A DNA stretch of 64,000 nt, taken from NCBI RefSeq assembly GCF_008254045.1, contig NZ_CP042425.1, positions 558,001 to 622,000 on the forward strand, given 5' to 3'. This DNA is from Limnoglobus roseus (GTDB taxonomy: Bacteria > Planctomycetota > Planctomycetia > Gemmatales > Gemmataceae). The translations under genes and the position numbers were made by a program. Shown piece after piece: positions 52,315 through 62,000 of the stretch; within the stretch, counting starts at the first letter, position 1; the number at the start of each line of letters is the position of its first letter. The notes under the pieces are model-generated. The model did not search any database. It saw only the letters and a program-made list of their open reading frames with translations, and was not told where the DNA came from.

Positions 52315-54249
52315 CTAATCCTTCAATTCGCGGACGCGGACGTTGCGGAACTCCACCGGCTTGAGGCTCGCTTGCAGACCGATCCGCCCGTCCTCTCGTG
52401 GGAAGTTCACGTCGGCATCGACGCACTTCGTACCATTGAATGTGGCCGTCACCCGCTTGCCGATCACGGACACGTGCAGATTGTTCCACAGATCGACGGG
52501 CGACACGGGGTCGAAGTTGGGGGCGATCTTGTTGTGGATGGCCCCATTCTTTTGCGTCTCGGTGAGGCCCGTGTAGGCCGAATTATCGAGGAGTTGAAGT
52601 TCGACGAAGTTGCCGCCCGTACCGGGGCCGTCGTTCCACGCCCGCAGGAAGATACCACTGTTCCCCTTCGGGGGCAGGCGGTACTCAAGTTCAAGTTCGA
52701 AGTCGGTGTAGTATCGCTTCGTGCCGAGCCAGCCGGCGGCCGCCCCGTCGGCCGAGAGGACATCGTTCGTTAGGGACCACCCGCCGGCATGGAAGGCGTC
52801 CCAATCGGCCAGGGATTTGCCGGCCGTCAGCGGCACCCACCCCCCCGCCGGGGTCGACGGCTTTGCCCCAGGCTTCGTGAATACCCTCGTCGGCGTCGCG
52901 TCGGAGAAAACGCTCGTCGGCCCATCGGGGGTTGGCTGACCCACGTCCTTCGCGGGCATCGTTGCCGGAGGCATATCGAGAGAGACTCGCCGATTCGTTT
53001 TTCCTTCGGCCGAAGGGCTTTCGGGACTCAGGATGTGTTGATTCACGATCACAACCCCAGCGGTAACTACGGCCAGGGCGGCGATCAGCCAAACGACCTT
53101 CCCGGCGGAAATTCCGTGACCCCTGCGGCGGGGGGCTTCGTCGATCTCTTCGAACGCACTGACGTTGTTCTGCGCGGTGATCGGCACGGCGACGTAAGGC
53201 GTCGGCTGAACCGGAGTGATAGGTAACGGGGCCGTGGCCGGTAGAACGTCCTCCGTCTTGGGCGGTTCGCGCCCGCCCGCGAGGGACTGTTTGAGCATCG
53301 CGCCGAGCCGCTTCGCGACCTCTTTCCCCGATTGCGGCCGGGCCGTGCGGTCCTTCCGCAGCAGTTCGTGGACTAACTCCGCGAGCGCCGGCGGCACGAC
53401 GGGGTTGAGTTCTCGCAGCGGTTTCGGCTCGTCGAGGGCGAGCGCGACCAACATGCTCATCATGTCGCGAGCCGGCTCGAACGGCGTGCGGCCGGCCACA
53501 AGGCGATAGAGGACGGTGCCGAGGCTGTACAGATCGGCCCGGTGGTCGACCTTTTCGCCGGCCGCCTGCTCCGGGGCCATGTACGCTGGCGTACCCATGA
53601 TCTGCCCGGTGTGCGTCAGCTCCTTGTCCTCGTCTTGCGGCTTGGCGAGGCCGAAGTCGAGAATCTTCACCCGACCGTTCGGGGCTTCGAGCCAGACGTT
53701 GCCCGGCTTGATGTCGCGGTGGATGACGCCGAGGTCGTGCGCCGCTGCCAACCCCAGGGCCATCTCGCGGCCGATGCGCAGGATTTGGTTGGTGCTCGGC
53801 GTCCCCTTCTTGTGCAGGAACTCGTCGAGCGGGTAGCCCTGGAGGAACGGCATGGCGATGAAAGGCACGCCGTCGATCTCGCCGGCTTCGAGGATGCCGA
53901 TGACGTTGTCGTGGGTGATCTGCGCGGCCGAACGGGCCTCGCGGATGAACCGCTCCTTCGTGGTCCGGTGGGTGGCGAGTTGGGACAGCATGACCTTCAG
54001 CGCGATCGGGCGGTGAAGTTGCGTGTCGAAGGCGAGGTAAACGGCCCCCATACCACCGTGGCCGAGTTCCTTCTGAACGCGGAACCGGCCGAGCGTGCCG
54101 ATCTCGTCCGCCGCGGCCGGCGGCCCGAAGCGCAAGCCGCCGTCGCGTGGGTTGTATCCGCTCGGCGTGTGGTCGGCCCGTGTCGGCGGGCGCGTGTCCG
54201 CCTCCTCGGGCCGGAGCGGGCGGGTGCGGGCGGAATTGGGTTCGTTCAC
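52315..54249 (-). CDS. transmembrane Ser/Thr kinase with extracytoplasmic DUF1080 domain
   Basis: 644-residue receptor-like kinase. The kinase domain spans about 56-325, with G-loop GHGGMG (63-68), Lys85, HRD 177-179, DFG 198-200 and APE near 225. All are intact, so it should be active. A Pro-rich linker and one transmembrane helix (about 384-402, VVWLIAALAVVTAGVVIV) follow. The C-terminal DUF1080 jelly roll (about 470-644; GWVPLTAGKSLADWDAFHAG start, RLPPKGNSGIFLRAWNDG core) is predicted to lie outside the cytoplasm. The GTG start at 54249 gives a clean N-terminus; upstream residues come from a hairpin. It may sense or process a sugar ligand. Confidence 0.88.
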   Translation of the reverse strand: MNEPNSARTRPLRPEEADTRPPTRADHTPSGYNPRDGGLRFGPPAAADEIGTLGRFRVQKELGHGGMGAVYLAFDTQLHRPIALKVMLSQLATHRTTKERFIREARSAAQITHDNVIGILEAGEIDGVPFIAMPFLQGYPLDEFLHKKGTPSTNQILRIGREMALGLAAAHDLGVIHRDIKPGNVWLEAPNGRVKILDFGLAKPQDEDKELTHTGQIMGTPAYMAPEQAAGEKVDHRADLYSLGTVLYRLVAGRTPFEPARDMMSMLVALALDEPKPLRELNPVVPPALAELVHELLRKDRTARPQSGKEVAKRLGAMLKQSLAGGREPPKTEDVLPATAPLPITPVQPTPYVAVPITAQNNVSAFEEIDEAPRRRGHGISAGKVVWLIAALAVVTAGVVIVNQHILSPESPSAEGKTNRRVSLDMPPATMPAKDVGQPTPDGPTSVFSDATPTRVFTKPGAKPSTPAGGWVPLTAGKSLADWDAFHAGGWSLTNDVLSADGAAAGWLGTKRYYTDFELELEYRLPPKGNSGIFLRAWNDGPGTGGNFVELQLLDNSAYTGLTETQKNGAIHNKIAPNFDPVSPVDLWNNLHVSVIGKRVTATFNGTKCVDADVNFPREDGRIGLQASLKPVEFRNVRVRELKD

Positions 54250-54367
54250 AGGCAGGTCTCGCCGGGATCGCGAGGGATAGTGTACCTCAAAAGCCCGGGC
54301 GAAGGAATGAAGAAGCCGGGAACCTGCCAGCTCTCCCCGTCCAAACCGAGGAGAGGGATCAAAAGCA

Positions 54368-54422
54368 GCGAACGGAAAGGGGTCGGGAGCCACTTCGCGG
54401 CTCCCGACCCCTTTCCGTTCGC
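54368..54422. terminator. perfect 24-bp hairpin
   Basis: Arms 54368-54391 and 54399-54422 are perfectly complementary with a 7-base loop. It lies just past the stop of the minus-strand secreted-protein gene (54446) and before the kinase gene start, so it terminates the former. Confidence 0.8.
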
Positions 54423-54445
54423 CGTGTGACCACTCGGCGGTTGGG

Positions 54446-54904
54446 TTACTTTTTCTCGGCCGGTGGGGCGGCTTTCTCGCCCGGCACGTGGACCACGTCG
54501 ATCTGCGTCACGACGAGCTTCGACTCCGGCTTCATACCGACGGCGCGGATTGTTTCCTTCGAGATGTGCAGTTTGACCTGTTGGCCGGCGGCGAGCGAGC
54601 TGAAGTCGCCCTTGCCGTCCTTTGCCTTCGAGTCCTTGACGACCACGTCCTTGATGACGTCGATCGTCTCTTCCTTCGTCTCCGCCTTCACCTGCGGGCG
54701 GCGGTTCTTCCCCGACCCCGTGTACCTCCCCGTCGGAACGACGTTCGTCGTCTTGACCGTGACGCTGCCGGGGGCGGTGCTGGAGAGCTCCACGACGACG
54801 TCGTTGACGTGCGTTCGGGACGGGATGACTTCGTCGGCGGCGAAGCCCCGAGAGGTCAAGGCGACGAACAGGGCCAAGCAGATCGCGAACCGATGGGCTT
54901 TCAT
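54446..54904 (-). CDS. secreted hypothetical protein
   Basis: 152-residue protein with a signal peptide (MKAHRFAICLALFVALTSRG, cleavage near GFA-AD). The mature part is Lys/Val-rich beta structure, with VNDVVVELSSTAPGSVTVKT, then DVIKDVVVKDSKAKDGKGDF and KLHISKETIRAVGMKPESKL, ending in a Pro/Lys tail. No known domain recognised. ATG 54904 is preferred to ATG 54913 because it places a Lys right before the hydrophobic core. It stands alone between two non-coding gaps. Confidence 0.7.
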   Translation of the reverse strand: MKAHRFAICLALFVALTSRGFAADEVIPSRTHVNDVVVELSSTAPGSVTVKTTNVVPTGRYTGSGKNRRPQVKAETKEETIDVIKDVVVKDSKAKDGKGDFSSLAAGQQVKLHISKETIRAVGMKPESKLVVTQIDVVHVPGEKAAPPAEKK

Positions 54905-55049
54905 GGAAAACACCTCAAACTTCGACAGTGGGAGCGGATGAGCGTGTTAGTGATCTTCTTATTAGACTACCCGAGTCGGCCGAAGGTTCCGTGGGAAAAA
55001 TTCAGAACCGTCTTCGCGTTATGTTGATCGCCGGCGGCTGCTTTGCTGT

Positions 55050-55415
55050 TCAGAAGTGTATCGCGTCTCGGACTCTTTCCCAAAATGGTGGATGATACTT
55101 CCGCACCGCAATGCCAATGCGAACGTCTGTCGCTACGTCGCTGGGATTGAAACAGACGATCAACTCACAACCCTTAGAAACCCAACCTGAACAACGAAAC
55201 GCTTCTGCACAGCCCGAGAATTCTCCGCCGCTGTAGTCGCCCGGAGGGCCTCCCACTAACTGAATGACTTCGTTCCGGGTCATGCCAATTTTCACCCGTC
55301 CGAACTGCTCTCTTGTCGGGCGAATCGGTCGATAGGCGTGAGCAATTGCTAACGCACCAGCAACTATCAGAATAAGACAAAGGGATACTCGCAGGACACG
55401 GCGACGGCACAACAC
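55050..55415 (-). CDS. small OmlA/SmpA-like membrane-anchored protein
   Basis: 121-residue protein. The N-terminal hydrophobic segment (about 9-28, VSLCLILIVAGALAIAHAYR) is a signal anchor. The rest resembles the BamE/OmlA-type fold: FGRVKIGMTRNEVIQLVGGP (about 41-60) is the usual start motif, and CSGWVSKGCELIVCFNPSDV follows. Planctomycetes encode many such short proteins of unknown role. The GTG at 55415 is chosen because an upstream extension would overlap the promoter region of recQ on the other strand; the true start remains uncertain. Confidence 0.65.
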   Translation of the reverse strand: MLCRRRVLRVSLCLILIVAGALAIAHAYRPIRPTREQFGRVKIGMTRNEVIQLVGGPPGDYSGGEFSGCAEAFRCSGWVSKGCELIVCFNPSDVATDVRIGIAVRKYHPPFWERVRDAIHF

Positions 55416-55605
55416 GTTGACGCTCCTTTGCGATCGCGAAGCGGGAACGCACGGGGAATGATCGCTTCCATTTCTACCACATCGCCCGCCGATCCAGAAC
55501 GCAAAGCCAGGACCGGGCCAAATTCCCCCGTCGGGAACTGGCCTCCGCACGCCGTGGCACAATTGGTACACTGTCCACACGTTCATATTGCGTGAGACCC
55601 TGCTG

Positions 55606-57819
55606 ATGCCCACGGATTTGCCCCCGGATTTGCTCGCCGCCGTCGCCAATCACTGGGGCTTCCGCGCCCTGCGACCGCTCCAAACCGAGGCCATCCGGGC
55701 CGTTCTGAACCGCCGCGATTCGATGGTCGTCATGCCGACCGGGGGCGGGAAGTCGCTTTGCTACCAGGCCCCCGCCCTCGTCCGCGACGGGCTGACAGTC
55801 GTGGTGTCGCCGCTGATCGCACTCATGAAGGATCAGGTGGACGGCCTGACCCGCAACGGCATCTCGGCCGTGCGACTCGACAGCACGCTGACGGCCTCCG
55901 AGCGGACCGAAGCGACCGCCGCGATCCGCTCCGGGCAAACGCGGCTGGTCTTCGTGTCGCCGGAACGACTGGTGAACACCGGCACGGCCCAACTGCTCCG
56001 CGAAGCCGGGGCGCACACCGTCGCCATCGACGAGGCCCACTGCATTTCGCACTGGGGGCACGACTTCCGCCCCGAGTACCGGATGCTCGCCCGGCTCCGT
56101 GAGTTCTTCCCCGGATCGTCGATCCACGCCTACACCGCCACGGCCACCGAGCAGGTTCGCAACGACATCATCGCGCAGTTGAACCTGAAGAAGCCGGAAG
56201 TCCTCGTCGGCAACTTCGACCGGCCGAACCTGACCTACCGGGTGCTGCCGCAGGTGGACATGATTTCGCAGATTCGCGACGTGCTCGACCGGCACAAGGA
56301 CGAGGCCGGCATCGTCTACTGCCTCCGCCGGGCGGACGTGGACACGGTGTCGCAGACCTTGAAGCGGGCGAAGTACCGGGTCGTGCCGTACCACGCCGGC
56401 ATGACGGCCGAGCAGCGGAAGCAGAGCCACGACGCCTTCGCCAGCGAGGAGGCCGACATCGTCGTGGCGACCATCGCCTTCGGCATGGGCATCGACCGCT
56501 CGAACGTGCGGTTCGTCATTCACGCCTGCGTGCCGAAGACGATCGAGCACTACCAACAAGAGACGGGCCGGGCCGGCCGCGACGGATTGCCGAGCGAGTG
56601 CCTGCTCCTGTTCTCGATCGCGGACGTGGTCGCCCTGAAGCGGATCATGGAGAAGTCGGCCACCGAGGCGAACGTCGGCCCGGAGATCGTCGCCGGCGCA
56701 AAGAAGCAACTCGATCAGATGACGCACTACGCCAGCGGCGCGACCTGCCGGCACAAGGCGCTGGTCCAGCACTTCGGCCAGCAGTACGACACGCCGAACT
56801 GCGGCGCGTGCGACATCTGCCTCGGCGACACACAAGACGTGCCGGATGCCCAGGTGATCGCGCAGAAGATCCTCTCGTGCGTGGCCCGCGTCGGCGAGAG
56901 TTTCGGCGTCAACCACGTCATTGATGTCCTCCGCGGCGCGGACACCGAAGCGGTCCGGTCCCGCGGCCACAACGCCCTCAGCACCTACGGGCTACTGAAG
57001 GAGATGGCGAAGCCGCAGATCCGCGACCACGTCTTTCAGCTGCTCGGCCAGGACGTGCTCGCGCAGTCGGACGGCGAGTACCCGGTGCTGAAACTGACCC
57101 CCGCGTCGTGGGCGGTGATGAAGGGGCAGAAAACCGTCCGTCTGATTCAGTTGAAGAAGGCCGCGACCGAGGCCACGGCCGCGGGCAAGACGGAGAAAGG
57201 CACACTCCCGGCCGGCAGCGACCCGGAACTCTTCGAACTCCTCCGGCAACTCCGCCGACAGCACGCGGCCCGATTGAGCGTGCCGCCGTACCAGATTTTC
57301 GCCGACACGATCCTCGCGGAACTCGCCCGCTGCCGGCCGACGACGTTCGAGCGGATGCGGCAGGTGTCCGGCATCGGCGACGTGAAGCTCCGCGAATTCG
57401 GCACGCCGTTCCTGAACGCGATCGTCAACCATTCGCAGGCCCACAAGCTGTCGACCGACCTGCCACCGCCGCGAGAGTCAACCTCGCCGCCGGCGGCGGC
57501 TCCGTCGGCCAAGCCCAACACGACGAAGCAGCTGTCGTTCTCGCTGTTCCGCGACGGCAGTTCGCTGGAAGACGTGATCCACCAGACGAAGTTGACCCGC
57601 CCGACGGTGTGCGACCACCTCGCCGACTTCATCCGGCAGGAGAAGCCGGAATCGGTGCTCGCATGGGTGTCGGAAGACGTGTGTGAGCGGGTCGCCGCCG
57701 CCGCCGAGCAGCACGGCACCGCCCGCCTGAAGCCGGTATACCTGGCACTGAACGAGGAAGTGAACTACGACGCCATCCGCGTGGTGTTCGCGTTCCTGGA
57801 CTCGCAACGCGGCGCGTAG
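55606..57819 (+). CDS. recQ: ATP-dependent DNA helicase RecQ
   Basis: 737-residue 3'-5' DNA helicase for recombination and fork repair. Walker A is MPTGGGKS (43-50), the DEAH box sits in AIDEAHCISHWGHDFRPEY and motif VI in QETGRAGRDG. The RecQ zinc site uses Cys residues in ATCRHKALVQHFGQQ and CGACDIC. The winged-helix domain, HRDC domain (about 530-610) and C-terminal HTH domain (FRDGSSLEDVIHQTKLTRPT, about 645-665) follow. The ATG at 55606 is preferred over TTG 55588. Divergent from the OmlA-like gene. Length is typical for RecQ with the extra C-terminal HTH. Confidence 0.95.
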   Translation: MPTDLPPDLLAAVANHWGFRALRPLQTEAIRAVLNRRDSMVVMPTGGGKSLCYQAPALVRDGLTVVVSPLIALMKDQVDGLTRNGISAVRLDSTLTASERTEATAAIRSGQTRLVFVSPERLVNTGTAQLLREAGAHTVAIDEAHCISHWGHDFRPEYRMLARLREFFPGSSIHAYTATATEQVRNDIIAQLNLKKPEVLVGNFDRPNLTYRVLPQVDMISQIRDVLDRHKDEAGIVYCLRRADVDTVSQTLKRAKYRVVPYHAGMTAEQRKQSHDAFASEEADIVVATIAFGMGIDRSNVRFVIHACVPKTIEHYQQETGRAGRDGLPSECLLLFSIADVVALKRIMEKSATEANVGPEIVAGAKKQLDQMTHYASGATCRHKALVQHFGQQYDTPNCGACDICLGDTQDVPDAQVIAQKILSCVARVGESFGVNHVIDVLRGADTEAVRSRGHNALSTYGLLKEMAKPQIRDHVFQLLGQDVLAQSDGEYPVLKLTPASWAVMKGQKTVRLIQLKKAATEATAAGKTEKGTLPAGSDPELFELLRQLRRQHAARLSVPPYQIFADTILAELARCRPTTFERMRQVSGIGDVKLREFGTPFLNAIVNHSQAHKLSTDLPPPRESTSPPAAAPSAKPNTTKQLSFSLFRDGSSLEDVIHQTKLTRPTVCDHLADFIRQEKPESVLAWVSEDVCERVAAAAEQHGTARLKPVYLALNEEVNYDAIRVVFAFLDSQRGA

Positions 57820-57873
57820 GGCGGCCGGTTCGTAGAACGAACGGCACGGTCCCGCACGCTTCGAGGTTCATTC

Positions 57874-59025
57874 GTGGGCGAAACGCTTCTCCTCTCCGGC
57901 TTCGGCCCGCTACCAGTTCAACGGCCGGATTCCGTGGCCGACCTCGGCCGCATCGTGTCCGAGGCGCGGTCGCAACGGCAAGCCGTCTACCCCGTCGGCG
58001 GGCGGACGATGATCGAGCTCGGCTTGAAGCCGGCGAAGCCCGGCGTGGCCGTCGAGACGCTCGGCTTGAACCGCGTCATCGACTACCCGGCCCGCGACAT
58101 GACCGTCACCGTGCAGGCCGGCATCACGCTCGGCGAACTGGCGCAAGTGCTAGCGAAAGAAAACCAGTGGCTCCCGGTGGACGTGCCACTACCGGGGCGG
58201 GCGACCATCGGCGGGGCGGTGGCGACGAACGCGAGCGGACCGCGCCGCCTCGGCCACGGCACCTTGCGTGACTACGTCATCGGCATCAGTTTCGTCACCG
58301 ACGACGGCGTCGAGGTGAAGGGCGGCGGCCGCGTCGTCAAGAACGTCGCCGGCTACGACTTCATGAAGCTTCAGACCGGCGCGCTCGGCACCCTCGGCAT
58401 CGTCACGCAGGTCACGCTCAAGGTGAAGCCGCGGCCGGAAGCGGCGGCCGTCGTCGCGTTCGGCTGTTCGTCCGGCGAACTGCCGGCGGTGCTGGACTTG
58501 TTGCACAAGTCGAACAGCCGGCCGGCGGCGATCGAACTGCTCAACGCCGCCGCGTGGCAAGCGGCGGGCTTCACGCTGATGGCAGCGAAGGCCGAATGGG
58601 TGGTGGCGGTCGGGTTCGAAGAGAAGCGCGTCACCGTGGACTGGCAGCGCTCGACCCTGCTGGCCGAACTGAAGCCGGTCGTGTCGTCGGCCTTCGAGTT
58701 GAGCGGCCCCGACGCCGAGAGAATCTGGCCGGCCGTGACCGACCTGCAAGTGCGGCCCGAGAGTGCCTTCATCGGCAAGGCGGCTGTGTTGCCGAGTCGC
58801 ACGGCAGCGGTGGCCGCGAGTGCGAACCGCGGTGGCGTGCTGGTTCACGGCCAACCGCTGAACGGCATCCTCTGGCAGCACGGGGACACGCCGCCGGAGG
58901 GCGACTTCCAGACTCGCCGCGGCGCAACCCGCACCGCGAAGACCGGCCCCGATTGGGAACTGATGAAGCACGTGAAGAAGACGCTCGACCCGGACGACGT
59001 GTTCAACCCCGGGCGGCTGTGGTGA
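57874..59025 (+). CDS. FAD-binding oxidoreductase, GlcE-like
   Basis: 383-residue FAD-linked oxidase of the PCMH type, resembling the GlcE subunit of glycolate oxidase. The FAD-binding domain (about 18-190) has VYPVGGRTMIELG, GRATIGGAVATNASGPRRLG and LRDYVIGISFVTDDG, and KNVAGYDFMKLQTGALGTLG is the typical GlcE segment. GTG start 54 bases after recQ. GlcE normally works with GlcD (FAD) and GlcF (FeS), which are not in the window. With the glycerate kinase at 6377-7696 it could belong to glycolate/glyoxylate metabolism, but the distance makes this only a suggestion. Confidence 0.87.
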   Translation: MGETLLLSGFGPLPVQRPDSVADLGRIVSEARSQRQAVYPVGGRTMIELGLKPAKPGVAVETLGLNRVIDYPARDMTVTVQAGITLGELAQVLAKENQWLPVDVPLPGRATIGGAVATNASGPRRLGHGTLRDYVIGISFVTDDGVEVKGGGRVVKNVAGYDFMKLQTGALGTLGIVTQVTLKVKPRPEAAAVVAFGCSSGELPAVLDLLHKSNSRPAAIELLNAAAWQAAGFTLMAAKAEWVVAVGFEEKRVTVDWQRSTLLAELKPVVSSAFELSGPDAERIWPAVTDLQVRPESAFIGKAAVLPSRTAAVAASANRGGVLVHGQPLNGILWQHGDTPPEGDFQTRRGATRTAKTGPDWELMKHVKKTLDPDDVFNPGRLW

Positions 59026-59032
59026 GTGGGCG

Positions 59033-59062
59033 AAAGCCCAGGCACGGCCGTGCCTGGGCTTT
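59033..59062. terminator. palindromic terminator
   Basis: Perfect palindrome AAAGCCCAGGCACGG (59033-59047) and its complement (59048-59062), with T-runs on both strands. It lies between the convergent GlcE-like and PVC-cytochrome genes. Confidence 0.88.
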
Positions 59063-59067
59063 GCGGA

Positions 59068-62000
59068 TCACTTCAACGTCGTCAAATACTCGATCAAATC
59101 CCGCACCTCGCGCCGCGTCAGCGTTTGGCCCACCGCCGGCATCGGCGAAGTCGGTTTCGTCCGCGATTCCACGTCCTCCACCGGCACCGTCACCGGCTTG
59201 CCGTTCGTGTCTTGAAGGACGATCGTCTTCTTGTCTTCCTTCAGGATCGTGCCGGCGAGAACGCGGCCGTCGAGGAGGGTGAGCGTCACGGACGCGAAAC
59301 CGTCGGCGATCTTCGCACTCGGCACGAGTAGCGATTCCAGGAAGTGTTCGCGCGCCGTGCCCTTGTACTTGCCCGCAACCTTGGTCAACTCCGGGCCGGC
59401 CGTGCCGCCGCTGCCGCTGACGGTGTGGCAGCGAACGCACTGGGCGGCTGCGTGGTTGAAGAAGACCTCGCGGCCGCGGTCGGCGTCACCGCCGTGGAGG
59501 CTCACCCGGAACTTGCCCACCTCGTCCGCCGGCAGGCCGGCTTCGAACTTCGCGCGTGCCTTGTCGCGGGCCGGCGACGGCCACGCCTTCACCGCGTCGA
59601 GAACGTCCAGCCGCAGAGCCGGCGGAATCTCGCCGGCGGCGAGTTGCTCGGCCGCACGGTCGAGCAACTGCCCCGCCTCGGGCGTCTTGAGGGCGGGCAA
59701 CAGCGCGAGTGCCCGCTGACTTTCGACCTTCGTCGCGTTGTCGTCGTCCAACACGTCGGCCAACAACGACGTGCCGCGATTCGCGTCGGCCTTCGCGATC
59801 AATTCGCGGGCCTCGCTCCGAATGATCGGCGACGAATCCTTCAGGCTCGCCGTTAGAATCGCGTCGAGCTTCGCAGCCTTCTGACTCGCCAGGAACCGCA
59901 TTGCCGCCACGCGGAAGTTTGCGTCCTTCGCGGCGTCGGTGGCCCACGCGACGAACTGCGCCGGGTCGGCCTTCACGCCGAGCTTTTGAATCGCCCCGAT
60001 GGCCGCGGTCTGCAAACTGCCGCTCGTCTTCGACAGCAACTCGGAGAGATTCGCCTCCAGCAACGCCCGCACTTCGGCCGGGTCGCGCTTCGACAGTGGC
60101 CGCCAGAAGCCGGTGACTCGGTCGCGCGGCAACGGGTCGGCCCACTGCGCGAGGGCCGAGAGGGCTTCGGCCCGCACAACGGCCGAGAAGTTCGCGTTGG
60201 TGACGACGCCCAGCACCGCCTTCGCGTGGTCGACCCCGCCGAGGCGATAGGCCGCGTCGATGCACCGCCGCACGAGCGGGTCGCCGTCCGGGATCGGCTT
60301 CTCGCCGAGCGCCGGCAGCACCGCGGCCAACTGCGGGTACACGTCTTCCAGCGGCAAGTCGTGAATCGCCCGTGCCGCCTCCGCCCGGATGAACCAGTCG
60401 GCGTCGGTCAGGGCCGCCGCGATGCGCGAATCCTTCAGCCGCCGCTGTACCAACACAACTGCCAATCGCACGGCCGCGCTCTCGTCCTTCGTCTTGGCCG
60501 CGACAGCATCGGCGTCGCCGATCTTCGCGAGAGCAGCGACGCAGGCGTGCCGCAGGTACACGTCGGTGTCCTTGTTCTGCCGTAACACCTCGAACAGCGG
60601 CCCGACGGCGGCCTTCGCCTTCAGCTTGCCGAGCGACTGCGCGGCGAAGAACTTCACGCGGGCGTTCGAGTCCGTGAGCAACTTCAACAGATCAGCCGGT
60701 GCGTTCGACTCCTCTTGATCGGGGTTACCGATCAGGCGGGCGTCGCCAAGGACGTTCGCGTACTGCGCCCGGATTTCGGGATCTGGGTCGGCGAGTAGGC
60801 GCCTGTAGTTGTTGTGTGCTTTGGTGCTCATCTTCCAGAGCGTGCGACTCGTCCAAATAGCGTGGATGCGAGCGAGTTGGTCGCCCTTCTCGGTCGCCAT
60901 TTTGAATACCATCCAGGCAATGACCTTCCCTTCCTCATCGGCTTGGCCCAGCCGCTTCATCAATTCGTGTTGTGCCCGCAACCGCACCCGCTGGTCCGCG
61001 TGGCCGAGCAATTCGCCGAGCTTCTTATATCCGAGCTTCTCGAACCCCTCTTCGAACAGCTTCTTCGTCTCCTGCACCACGTCGCTTTCGAGTTTCTTCG
61101 GGTCGAAGGCGGTGTAGATGCGGCCGCCGAGGCTCTTGCCGCTCCAGTCGAGGTTCACGAAGTCGCTGACGTACAGCTTGCCGTCGTAGCCGAACGTCGC
61201 GTCGGTTGCCATGATCGGCTTCAGAAAGTCGTGGTAGTCCTCGATCTCGAAGCCGGCCCCGGTCGGCTTGACGCGGAACGCTTCCAGGCCGCCGATGCTG
61301 CCGGCGTAGTTGCACATGATGAACGAGTTCTTGTAGCGGTCCGGCAGGCTCGTGCCGCTGGTGAACAGGAAGCCGCTCGGCCCGGTGCCGATCTTGCCGA
61401 CTGGTGGCACGATGTACGCCGGCTGCCCGGCGTTCTGCAGGTGCCACAGCCGCTCGGCGAACCACGGAGCGTTCGTGTGCGGTTCGATCGTCTGATAGGC
61501 CATGTTCCAACCGCTCTCGCCGTCCTCGACGACGTACACGAGGCGGGCGTGGTCCCCCTTGTCGCAGTTGTTGTCGTCGGCGAACAGGTTGCCGTACTGG
61601 TCGAAGGCCAACTCCTGCGGGTTCCGCAGACCGCGGTGGACGACTTCCAGTTCCGTGCCGTCGGCGTTGCAGCGGAAGACGGCCCCGGTTCGCGGGCCAC
61701 TGAAGTGCGTGCCTTCCTTGCTGGTCACGTCGAACCCGCGGTCGCCGACGCTGAAGTACAGTTTGCCGTCCGGTCCGAAGATGAGGCCGTGCAGGTCGTG
61801 GCCGAGGAAGGCACAGTTGACGCCGAAGCCGTGCAGCAACGACACCGGCTTGTCCGTGCCCTTCTTGATGACGCGCAGGTCGGGGATGCAAGTGACGTAC
61901 ACGTCGCCGTTGACGGCCAGGATGCCGGCGGCGAGGCCGTCGAGCGGTTCGCGAAACTGCGCGAGAACGGTGGACTTGTCGGCCCGGCCGCTGCCGGTGG

